NCBI GenBank assembly: GCA_032173965.1
Contig: CM063285.1
Coordinates: 25,765,660-25,829,659, forward strand
Length of the DNA: 64,000 nucleotides
Direction: 5' to 3'
DNA from: Sitta carolinensis
Taxonomy: Eukaryota > Chordata > Aves > Passeriformes > Sittidae
The notes beneath the pieces are model-generated. The model saw only the letters and a program-made list of their open reading frames with translations. It did no database searches and was not told where the DNA came from. This document shows, piece by piece, positions 12,701-24,300 of the stretch. Position numbers and translations under genes: made by a program. The first letter of the stretch is position 1; every line of letters begins with the position of its first letter.

Positions 12701-15700
12701 ACTACAGTGAGCATCTCTGAAAAAACTTATATATTTTTGTTTTTTTCTTTTTCTACAGTTTTGCTTTCTAACACAAAAAGACATCACTTAACTAAACTCC
12801 CAGCTTCATTTTAATAATCAGTGAACTGAAGAGAGATTCTAATCCTTCTGCCAAGACCTTTCCTAGGAAGCTAAATTTGTGCTGTAGCAAATTATCTCCA
12901 CCTAGAATGTGCTCACAAATCAAGAGTTCATACCATTTTGCCTATACCTCATACATAGGTGGAATTGTTTAACTACTTCTACATATCTTGGTTTTGGAGT
13001 GTGCTTCAAGAGATGTAATTTCTAGTAATGGTCACATGGTCAGCTCAAACAAAAACACAGTGAGGACTGTAGTCTTACTTGGAGTGGTCTCTGCAAGTTT
13101 TTCTCCTGCTGGCTTAAAACAGTCACACAGGAGGAATATATCTATGTTCAAAGCACTCCATTTGATTTGAAGCAGCACATGGACTGTTGATCTGGTGTCG
13201 CCAAAGGAACTGTCATTTTCTCTGGGTTGCTAAGTATTCTGATGGAGAAAAGATGAGGAATCTTTTAGTAAAACATTTCTCTTCAATTAAAAAAATGTAG
13301 ATGGATACTGAATACTTGAGAATATAAGTTATTAATAATACCATTAAGACACAAATTCACTTCCAACAAACCAAAATTAAATTCATAATCTCAAAAGCCC
13401 CTGTTACAATTAATTGCAAGATCACAGCCTTAGATCAGAATATCCTTCCAGAGGTAATTCTATTACAAAATGTGAAGTCTGAGGTGGCTATGTTCAGAAG
13501 TCATATGTTGAAAACTATATTTTGTAATTCCAGGCTAATGTAAACAATTAAATCTATCACCTTGGTGATAGTCATAGCTTTAGTGAAAACCAGAACATGT
13601 TATGCAAAGAAAAAGCATTCCGGTAAGATGAACAGCTCAGAATGATGACTTCTCTAGTCTACAGCATACTTTCTACGAAAGCTCTAGGATCAATTTTCTC
13701 CACTTACCGGGGAGGAAGGCACCACTGATTGGATTGCTACAGCAGCTTAAAGAAGTTGCCACATTCTCTTTTTTTGAAAAAAAATTGCTTTGCCTGGATT
13801 TCTAACTGAAGGAGCTGTTTCACTGCTATGAATCCAGACTGCAGAGGCATCTAGGAAACTCCACTGGCACTTCCAGATAGTACCTGGCTCAGCATACAAC
13901 TGAGCCATGTTCTCTGATATAACTCTCCCCTTACACTGCATGAGGGAAATAGGTGACTGCTTGAAGGTTTGCAGCAGGGTATCCAATAGAAGGAACTGCC
14001 ATTGTTCCCTCTGTGGCTAATGGAGGGAGACCTAAGGCAGCCCCTGCTCTAAATCACTGTCTGGTGAGGTGTCTACCTATTGCCTCTATTACACAGAGAG
14101 ATCACAGTTTCCATTAACTTAGATATATAGTATAGTTGATGGACTTCGATTATCACTGAATTTTAGGGAGTATGAATAACTTTCCTGTCTCTTTTTAATC
14201 CTAACTCCCTTTTGTGGATTTAACCCTTTGGTCTGAGCAGCAGAAAAATTCAAATTTAAGGGAGATAATTTCTGCTTCCCCCCCCTCCCTCCACCACTCC
14301 CTTCCCCAGCAAAATCCAAGAAATTAATACAGTATGAAATGAAGGTCTCTTTGGAAAATAGTATCATCTTCAGTGCTTGAAAGCAATCCATATCTAATTC
14401 CTGACTGAAAATGGCAAAATTGCTCTACTGAAAACTAACATATCAAACTAGCCCTGGTTTTCAAAGGTGTTGAATTTTTTTATCTTTAGAGAAATCAAAG
14501 ATTGCTATAGAGATAAAAAGCTATCTTTTCTAAAAGAGTGGTGTCTTGTTTACGGCAAACCAGTCGTTGACAGGTGAATCTGTCATGCTCTTAATCACTA
14601 CCCAGGGAAATTCTGGTAATATTGTGACAATATTGAAAAAATAGTAATTTTTAAAAATATAATTGCACACATAATTAAGTATTTAAAGTTTTTTTGCATC
14701 CTCTGTCTAATTCTAAAGCATGTCATCTCTGGAAATTTCGAATACAATATATACTTCTAGAAGTATTTTTCTTTCTTCTTTAGTATATGAGTTGGAACCC
14801 TAAGAACATGCTTATCTGTGACCAGTTTTCAATAGGCAGAAATTAGGACAGAATTACTAACTCTCAACTATCCCTTTTACTTCCAAACTATTAATCCATT
14901 AATTACTCAATTTTGAACACACTCCATGTTCAGTGAGAATGGTATGTAAGTTGTAGCATTTTAGTATGGCTGCAACAATGAAATAAATGCAAGAAACTCT
15001 CAATACTAAAGCTGTTATTCACAACTTGGTTAACAATTTTATATTGATACTTCACTGCAGTTCCTGAAGAACCTCCTTGATCTTTCATCTTTACAATAAC
15101 TGCAGCTGTAAAAACAAAGCTACAATAGTATGGGTTTTTTTTTAAAGGAAAGCAAGACCTCTCTACTAATAAAAGAATCCAAACACTCAAGGCATTACTT
15201 ATTTTCAGACAACTGACAAAAATAATTTGACTATGTGTCTGTATCAACTATGCATGACCCTCAAAAATCACTGGCGGAGCGGGAATTTATAACCAGAACA
15301 CATTTTTTGGACAGTGCAACTATTTGGATTAATTGCATTAAGAGACTTAATTTTGAAGGATTTGGGAATGTTTTTACAAGGTTTAGGAAGGATTTCATTT
15401 GGATTCCATGATGAGCAATTTTGAGTGTGCTTAACTGTTCACATTAACTCTCTAGGCAACCACGAAACAGATCAGTCATTCACTGATTATTATTTCTTGT
15501 CCAAGATTTTGTCACCATAAAGGGATTATCTTTGTAGTTCAGTGTATACTTCAACCAACCAGCAGAGAAAATCCCCTATGTTTTAGCAAGGATCTCAGTG
15601 CTGATGTTCTTCGTACTGCTGGATTTCAACAGTGTGCTTCTACTCTGCATGCTTCTGTTCTCTGTGTTCCCTTCAGAAAAATGTAATTTTACTATTTGAT

Positions 15701-18050
15701 GTAAAATGGTATTTAAGTTGGTCTATATTTAAATCGATCGATATTTCCCATATGATAATATTCCTTTCCAACATCACTTTCAAAGCTCTATTAATTGCAA
15801 ATTTAGCTTAGGTATTTAAACTGAGCACTAATGTCCTATGATTAAGATAATAATTCAAGGGAGAAAATATGCATAAAAAAGTTTTAGCAGTTGAACGTTG
15901 GTAGCTCTACTTGCACAAATTAGCCACATCAATTTTATGCCAAATGTCCTGTTACTTGAACTGGGACAACAAGGTAGAGAATTAGGGCTTCTACATAAAT
16001 TCTGGAAAACTGAATTAAAAAAAGAATTGTCTCCTTTTTATAATTCTGTGGAACCTGAAATTTTAGAAAGAAATGTACTTTTCTGTGTTTATTTATTTTT
16101 TTTTTTTTTGTAATGAGATCACAACTGCACTAATATACCAAAATATGAGCATCCAGTGCTGAACACACTGTTCTGTTGTATGCTGTTATCTGAAGGTAAA
16201 TATGCAATTGCACAAAAAACCCAAGAAATGACACCTGCAAACACCATAGGGAAGAACAACAGAGGCAGCTGTGCACAGAGCTCCAAGAACACAAGACAAA
16301 TTTATGACCATATGTAGATTTACTCAATTTGTGGTTTAAAAACAGATTTTATCTTTCACTGCAGATAATTTGTCTTTTTTGCTCTATTGACTATTGTACA
16401 GCAGAACAGTCTGATTTAGTTGATGCAAAGGCACAGGAAGTTAAAAAAATAGTCAAACATTAAACTTATACTTGAGAAAGATATATTTGCTTGTTTGTTC
16501 TTTTGTAATTTGGACATTTAATTACCTGTGGGAGAGACTCTTGTGGACATCTGATTTTTCAAAATCAAAAGAAGGTGTGAGTGACTATTGATGGAATTAC
16601 CTGCCAAGAAATGTTAAATTCAAATAGAGAATTCTAGAATAAATTTAATGAAGTTTTTATTTTTTTATATTTAAAACTTGCCTTGTAGTCTGGGAACTTC
16701 TTTGTTGAAACTGAATGGCAGCAACTGAGATTTCCTGACTCAAGGAAATAGTTTCACAAAAGCAGCTAAGACTATATATACAGAACACTGTAAAACACAA
16801 ACAGCTGTATATTTCCCACTTGGCTACACTATTAGATCACTAAAAATTGTACCAGCAATAATACTGCCCAACAACTGTTCTTCATTCAGCTGTTGTCATT
16901 TAGGTACATTTACCTATAAACTATCGTGATTTAGAGTTCAGCACTGGCGTTCCGAATAAAGAACAATCAGACTGCTACATTAGAGTTCTATTACCCCTAT
17001 TCCCTTTGTTGCAAATATATTATTAAATGCTTTTATCATAGCAAGGAAATTCCCAAATATTTGTCACCACCAAACATTTTAATATGAATCTCACCAACAA
17101 CGGATTGTGCATACTTGGAATTCAGCTTTTAGTGGAGTAAGTGTATGCAAAAGGTGAGTTAATGCAGAATCTCTGGTTAAAATTCATGTACATAAGTGGA
17201 AAAATGGCTAGAGAACCTAATTAATGGTTACTATTGGAACTTTTGATTCATCTGCAGAATTAGATGTGGAATTGAAAACACAATCTTCTGTAACACACTG
17301 CACAGATCACCTACTGAAAAATATCTAGCTATGAAATGAAATCCCTTATTATGAAAAACATTATATTAGACTGCCAAGTGACAAGAACTATTTTCTGTAC
17401 TATTAAGGTACTTTAAATAATAATATAGAAATTTGAGTTATGTGTCAATTTCTAATTGCTTGAAAGAACAGTACGGCAGAATTCTAGAGCAGCAGAAAAA
17501 TCACTTTTGCGTGCCATTTTTTAACATTGCCGATTTCTGAATCATGAGCTTAATTCTCTGACTAAAAATTGCGTTATTGTCTTAATATTAAAAGATCACA
17601 GCAAAAATGCCACGGAGAAAAAGAACAGAGGCATTTGCAACAAGGGTAGGGCACCCTAGGTTCAGTAGGAATTGTGAATTATATTTTATTCCAACAAACA
17701 TCACTTAGCCTGATTTATCCCCTTCATGTAAAAAGAAAAAAAAAAAAAATAAGAAAAACACATTTTGCTTGAACCCAGATGGGCTGTGTATGTAAGAAGT
17801 AACATTGAGTGTTTCTGACCAGTGTACCGCCTCACGAGCTGGGCATTGGAAAACGATGTCCAGTGTTCTACCCTGCAGGGCAAATTCTCAATTTCTTAGC
17901 TAGTACTCTATTATACCTGTTCGTACTTCAAAAGCCGCGGGTCAAGGAGCATTTTACTTCTCTAAACCTGGTCTGGCTGCAGAAACCTATTAAATACCGA
18001 GTTCTTAAAAGCTGAAATTAATTTCTGATTGTGGATTGAGTCCTGAAAGA
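9800..18050. other. Gene-poor AT-rich region between GC island and NEIL3 promoter
   Basis: No exon, RNA gene or clear mobile element was recognised here. An A-rich stretch (11317-11371) followed by a moderately GC-rich, CpG-containing block (about 11430-11600) is the only compositional anomaly. Short ORFs are scattered and show no family resemblance. Confidence 0.55.
11317..11600. other. A-rich tract followed by GC-richer block
   Basis: Two A-runs interrupted by C (11317-11371, with an aaaac/aaac pattern between them) are followed about 60 bp later by roughly 170 bp of GC-rich DNA with several CpGs (11430-11600). Overlapping ORFs exist on both strands but none resembles a known protein. It may be an old retroposed fragment or a small promoter. 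Confidence 0.3.
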
Positions 18051-18178
18051 AGATGCCCTCGCGCGTGTGTTAGACAATTCCAGAGAGCTCCCGGGAGCCA
18101 GCGAGGGGCGCGGGAGCAGCAGCGGGAGGAACGGGAAGTGCCGGGGCGGCGCCCGGCGCGGCCGCACCGCCCTCAGCC

Positions 18179-18194
18179 GCGCGGGACATTCGAA
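18179..18194 (+). promoter_or_regulatory. Candidate CDE/CHR cell-cycle element
   Basis: The sequence gcgcgg (18179-18184), a 4-nt spacer (gaca) and ttcgaa (18189-18194) matches the layout of the CDE/CHR elements bound by DREAM/MuvB at genes expressed in S/G2, where a GC-rich CDE sits 4 nt upstream of a TTYGAA-type CHR. It lies 24 nt upstream of the ATG. NEIL3 is known to be induced in proliferating S/G2 cells in mammals. Use of the site here is inferred. Confidence 0.4.
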
Positions 18195-18217
18195 GGGCGC
18201 GCGCGGCGGCGGCGGCC

Positions 18218-18313
18218 ATGGTGGAGGGCCCGGGCTGCGCGCTCTGCGCCGAGCGTCTGCGGGCGCGCCTGCGCCGGGCACAGCGCGTGCGGGCCGCGCG
18301 GGGCGGCGGCGCG
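18218..18313 (+). CDS. NEIL3: NEIL3 coding exon 1
   Basis: 32 codons, phase 0 at the end, followed by donor gtgagg at 18314. It starts MVEGPGCALCAERLRARL, aligning to human MVEGPGC...EKIRARV. Val2, exposed after Met removal, is the family's catalytic amine. After that the exon becomes Arg/Gly-rich and stops, lacking the segment that in human carries ALRSLQGRALRLAAS. Confidence 0.85.
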
Positions 18314-21300
18314 GTGAGGGCGCGGGGACGGGGACGGGGTCGGGGTCGGGAATGGGGTCCGGAACGGGGCAGCCGCCGCGGGGCCCAGCGCTTTTGCTCG
18401 TGGGTGTCCGCGGTGGTAAATGCCGCCGGGTGTGGTGGGTGAGAGCAAGCGAGCGGGCAGGAGCCGCGGGGCTGCCAGGACGCGGGACTGTGTGTGTCCC
18501 CCGTGCCGCGGCTGCCGTCGTCCGTGGGTGTGGTGGGTGCCATCCGAGAGTGCCGTCTTTATTCTGAGTTGTGAAATACTCCTGTCAGCAGTGTAATAGG
18601 TCGCGGCACGTCAGATGTGTAAAGTCGATGCTGAAGCTGTAGAAACAGGAGCTTTGAGCAGTAATGAAGGAAAGCTTTTAGAATCGCTCGTACTCACGTA
18701 GGTTAAATTTCTAAATACCTTGTTGCTTGAGGAAACGTTAAGTGCAAGGGAAATTATTGCTAATCTTACTTATTCATGGTCTCCTCAGTCTAGGCATGTC
18801 GTAGATGCTCTTTAAGGTCCCTTCCAAACCAAACCGTGCTATGATTCTAACCTATGTGAAACATGAGAAAGGTTCGCGTTGACCTGCAGAAAAGGGGCTT
18901 TCACTTCTATAATTATTTTTTAGCAGGTTCAATTAGGGTATTTAAATACAGACAGTGACAGTTGCTTTATGTGTGCACAGTATGTAATTTCCCTACTAGT
19001 TTTTATCCTTTCGTTGACGGCGTAACATAGTTCATTAGTATAAAGCTTCTGGGAGTCGTGAGACCTTGTAGCAGACAGAGAAATCAGGGTGTCCGTAAGC
19101 AGGCCTTGGCTGATGAGTGTCTAGGTACTGTTTTTGTTTACAGTCTGGTTTTGATTACAGAGCTAGCTAGCTAGGTTATCTTTCTTCATATGCCTAATTT
19201 TGCTCATCTTTAAAAGACTGTGTTGCTTGTGTCCCAAGGAAGTATACTGGATGCCTCCAGGCAGAAAGTTAGGGAATTTTTTACCCACATTCAGTGTGTA
19301 TAAAGCAATGTAGGAGTTTGTGATTAAGGCGAAGTAAGATAGTACTTCAGTGAAACAATTTAGGAAAGAATGCGGTTGAAAATACTTCTGTCTAAGATAT
19401 GTCTTAAGATTAGTCTTTGTAGGTTAATCTTTCAGGACAGATTTTTGAAGTAAGGAGTTATGCTCCTAAGTTTTAAAAAAAAAACGTATGACTCCCTCAA
19501 ATTGATTTATTTTCATCATTTTGTGCAGTGAAAGTCACCTTAGGGCGGCCTCTATTCATTTGAAAATGACCAACCTAAGGGTTTAGGGCCTTTTAGATTT
19601 CACAGGGGCTGCTAACAGTGGCCAAAGCCTTGGCCACTTGGCTGAAGATTACATTGTTTAGGAGAGTTTGTACTATGATGACTGTAAGGGTTTGTCTGAT
19701 ACCAGAGAGATACGAATTTAACTTCAAATATTTGAAAAGACAAGTTAGTTTTTCATCTTCGTAATTTCTTTCTCTGGTTTATTTAAACAAACCTGAGTGG
19801 TTTAGAGTTAAAATAAACTTTGTTGCACAGCAACAGACTCCAATACTTTTATTGGAAAACATGAACTGTTTACATGGGAGCAAAATTTTGCTTTCTTAAT
19901 ATTTTGATAACAGACAAGGTAAGTAATGTTATGAAAGAAGTGTTTTAATTTTCCTACTTGACAGAATAGTAACCATAAAACTGTCTAAATGTGTATCATT
20001 TCAAGGTAATAATACAGTGGAAGATTGCATAGAGAGTAACTCTGAAATGTCACTAACTAGCAGAAGCCTGGCTGATTTGCCAGAGTTGCTTTCATCCATG
20101 TTTGCATTGAAATTGAGTGCTGCGACTGAAGCACGGATATGTGTATCTGCCTTGCAGTCAGGGCTATGATGGCTGCTCACAGGTTTCAGCAGGGTCTGAA
20201 GGGACTTTGCGGTGCTAGTCGGGGAGACCTTCACAAGCTGAGAAAATTGGGCTGGTAGAAAGTCATTTTGCAGGACTTGCAGAATCCTGCACTTGGAACA
20301 GAAGAGTGTCGTGGAACAGCACAGTCCTGGCTGCTGCTCAGATGGGAAATGTCTCTGCATCAAAAAAGGACCTAGGGTCCTGTAAAGCTGAGTTCATGTC
20401 ACTAGCGTGCTGTTCCAAGGAAGAGGGACAGCCCCGTGCTGGGCTCTGCAGGTTGAGCAGGGTGATTCTTACCTCCAATCAGCACTTGCAAGGCTGCACC
20501 TGAGTTTCCAACTCCCCAAAAATAACAAGATAATAACATACTACGGTGAGTCCTCTGGTAGGATTAGCAGGGTGAAGCACATGGTGCTCAAGGAGTAGCT
20601 GATAGAACTGGGGGTTTATTGCTCTCCTCAGCTGCCTGTAAGGAGGATATGGAGGAGACAGAGCTAGGCTCTGTTGGATGTGCACAGTGGGTGAGGAGCA
20701 GCAGATGCAGGTGACAACAGAGAAATTCTCATTAGGCATTATGAAAATATTTCCACCACAACCATAGTCAAGCCATGGAACAAGGGCCCCAAGAGACTGG
20801 AGTGTCCATCCCTGGAGCTGCTCTGAATCTGACTGGACAAGGCCCTGGGCTCCCTGTCCTAAGTGTATTCTGCTTTGAGCAGATGTTTGGACCAGATAAC
20901 CTGTAGACATCCTTTATAATTTCTATGCATTTTCATGTACTAAGCAAGAAAATATGACTGCTTCAATCTCACATTTATCTTGTCCTCTAGTAGTGTCCCA
21001 CCTGCTGCTTACCTGCTTCTAAGATTAGACTTTAAACTAGCAGGAAGAGAGAGATAGCTCAGTGGAGGCTTTTGTGTAATATACAATGCACTATGCAAAA
21101 TACTGAAAGCCTATTATTAACATTTGAAGAAGGATATAGATCTGCAAATGGCAGAATTGACACTCTGACATGTTTTTAATATTCACACTGTACCTGTTTA
21201 TTTTACACCAGTCTGAAACTCTTACTATAAATTCATGACTTGAAGGAAAAGGCATAAAATTCCCTGATAGAAAAGATGTACTGTTTCAATTAGGAAAAAA

Positions 21301-24300
21301 AAATGAGCTAAGTTGTGATAGCATAAGCAATAGTGAGTGCTTCATGGATTAATAATCCCATTGTTTTTGGTGAAACGCTTAAGGAGAAAATAGATAATGT
21401 TGTCCAAACTGGAAAATTAGTTCATACAGCTGCTTGCTGAATGTGTACTGGTGCTAGAATCTAAGCAGTATAAATTCTCTTTAATCTTTTTGTGTGTGTG
21501 TGTGTGTACTCATTTTTCAGACCGCTGCAAGTAAAGAGAGGATTCATGATTTCCTTGTTGGACGTGTTTACAGGGGTGTGGAGACATTGGGAAAGGAGCT
21601 TTTTATGTATTTTGATGAGAACGCTTTGAGGTAAGAAGTGAGAAAAAGGCTTCCTATGGATTCAGACTGAATGTACTTGGGGGCTCATCTTGTTCTTGCT
21701 AATGGCACTTTCAGAGATTTGAAAGTGTTACAGAGAAACTTCTCATCAGCCTCTCTGCAATACAGGAGAACTGGATATAGTCACATGTTCAGATAATTTA
21801 CTGCTTTACTCCAAGATTCCATGTAAAGGGATCAGGAAAGGACATGCTTTATTTATTGACATGCTTTGTTTCAAACAGGAAGTTGCAATTTCTAGAGACA
21901 AATCAGTTATAGCACATGCAGTGCATTCAGATCCCTGCAATATTTTATAGCAGTAAATAATTCTAAAGTCTCACTTTTTTACTTTAAAACAAGAAATCAT
22001 CAATTCCTTACTACTAATTCTCACTGAATAACAGATCCTTGGTTTGATTAGCATGCCTTTTCTATTTGCAATTAAAAAGAAGCTTTCTATTTTGTCCTAT
22101 TTCAGGACATCAAAGGTGATGAAACAGTTTAGAATTAAATTTTATAAATTTCTTAATGCTTTTGAATGTAAATGTGTAGTGATGATGATTCAATTTTTTT
22201 TTCTAGTCATGAACTGAGAAGGCACTAGGATAGCTAATAGTTGTGATTCTTAAAGTTCCTTTTAAACTGTACACTGGATCTTGGTAAATGAAACCATCAT
22301 CTATTAAATTGAATTAAAAATAATTTCATGGAAGAATTTAGTGCATCACCATTTGTTAGCAAGATGGAAGAGTTTGGTTTAAAAAGAAATTTGTCTAGGT
22401 TTAAAAATAAGTTTGGCTAGTTAAGCCTGTGTGGTACTACTCATGGCACTTGAGAATTGAAAATGGCTTTTGAAGATTAAAGTGATTGAAACAACTATAT
22501 CACCTGAACTGACTTGTAAGAAGAGTTTTAGAAAGACACAGGTTTTTAGCTAACTCATAGCATTAATTTTTTTCACATTTTACAGAGCTAACTTTAAGAA
22601 TAAGCTTAATGATATGTTGTGTTAGCCCACCCGTAAATATTTAAAATGCCTGTTCTTTCTTCCTGAGATGGGCATAAAGGAAATAGAGACCTCATAATGC
22701 ATTTCTCTGGTCATTTCTGTAGTTTAATCTGTTAAATCTTCTTGTAACTACAAAATAATCCACTTTTTCTGATATACAGTGTATAGTAATAGGACATTCC
22801 CCCTATCTTATGGTTTTTAGGACTTGATTATACGAGGTGAATTTGTAATAAATAAAATGTACGAGATAATAGTCAGACTTGTCCTTTGCTCAAGCATAGC
22901 TCCTGGTAGAATATTTTATGAAACTTAAGACCTTTTAAAATATTACTAATCTGTAAAATGAATGCTTGAAAGAATCTGTTCTTCTACTTTGCCATCTGTG
23001 CATTTTTCAGTTTATTTCTTTTATTAATTTTTAATTGATCTGCAGGTTTTGCCTTGGTTGTAGGCAAAGAAAAGCAGAAAACAACATATGGCAAATACTA
23101 ATTACTTTGTTTATGGCATTACTGGATGTAGCTGCGATGTGATAACAGTGGTGGGAATACAAGGACTAAAGGCCTTCTTTTCATACCAAGTGACTTCTGC
23201 CTGATTTAACAGGAAATTTTCTGGTCAAGTGGTCTCATTTCTTTCAGCCTCACTGAAGGTTTAGGAATCAGTTTTGGAAGATCAGCATGTAAAGTGAAAA
23301 AAATTCGAGGTACACCAGAAAATGGTGCTACTTAATGATAAGGTTTGACTTCTGTATAATGGATTATGAAGACTACTTGAAAACAGCAAAGTTTTGGAGG
23401 GATTTTTACTTGGGGAGCATTCTTTCTTCTCTGAGAATTGAGCAATGTGTAAACTAACATTTTGTGGCTGGTTACGGGAATGACTAAAATTAATGTACAT
23501 ATATACTTGGTTAGTTAAGGTTCACAAGGTCTAAAAATAGTCTGGTGTAATGCTTGGAAACCATAGTGAAGTTAAAATACCTATAAAAACTCTCTTTTTT
23601 TTTTCCTGAGGATTCACTTTGGTATGAATGGTTCCATGCACATTAATCCTGATGGAAGCAAAGAGAGAAATGGAGCACAACCAGTTTTGGAGATACAGCT
23701 TGCAGAGGATATTGTTTGTTTTTGGGATGTGACAGTAGAGTATAGGTAAAGCAGAAACTAACAAAACAGTTTATTTCTTTTTACAATATTCTTTTAAGGT
23801 AAATGAAAAATCATGTACAAATTGTTAAGTGATGGGACACTATTAAGACAAAGTTTTCTAAACATATCGTATTTATTGGTACAGTAATTTAAGTTTGTTA
23901 CTTTTGTATCAGAGCTTACATCAGTTCTATAGAGTCATTGGGTAGTGTCAAGACTGGGAATGAAAGTTGGATTTAATTGTATCCTTAGATCTGTATGCTG
24001 AAACCCATTGCTCTGTTAATTTCTATCCAAGTTTCATTTTGTGTCACAATTAATGATTTCAATTTGCTATGCTCCTGAGGTTGGGTTTTTAATTTTTTCT
24101 TTTTGGAAGCCAATTTTTATAATTTTTCTAATTTACATTAAGAAAATGTTTATGTCCATTAGCACTGTACTTCACACCGATTAAAATAAACACCAGCGAG
24201 CTTGATTTTAAAGTGATTGAGGCTCTTGAGTGGAAATGGGCTTGTAAATTCATGTAACATATATAAGCGTACTTAAAATTACAAACCACAAAATCTCATG

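Larger units (their letters stand above)
18050..18540 (+). promoter_or_regulatory. NEIL3 CpG-island promoter and 5' region
   Basis: GC content and CpG density rise sharply at about 18056 and fall after about 18540, enclosing the NEIL3 start codon. No TATA box is apparent near the expected start, which fits a CpG-island promoter. The ATG at 18218 sits in a strong Kozak context (gccATGg). Confidence 0.75.
18314..21520 (+). other. NEIL3 intron 1
   Basis: 3.2-kb intron. It contains the G-rich tract next to the donor, a short CR1 tail (18793-18849), a 0.7-kb CR1 fragment in sense orientation (about 20190-20930) and a (TG)n repeat abutting the acceptor of exon 2. I saw no extra exon that would supply the residues missing from exon 1. 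Confidence 0.7.

Noticed and set aside
18067..18567. ORFs of 90-166 codons on both strands around the NEIL3 start
   Set aside because: Shadows of the CpG island; only the frame starting at 18218 matches a known protein, and only as far as the donor at 18313.
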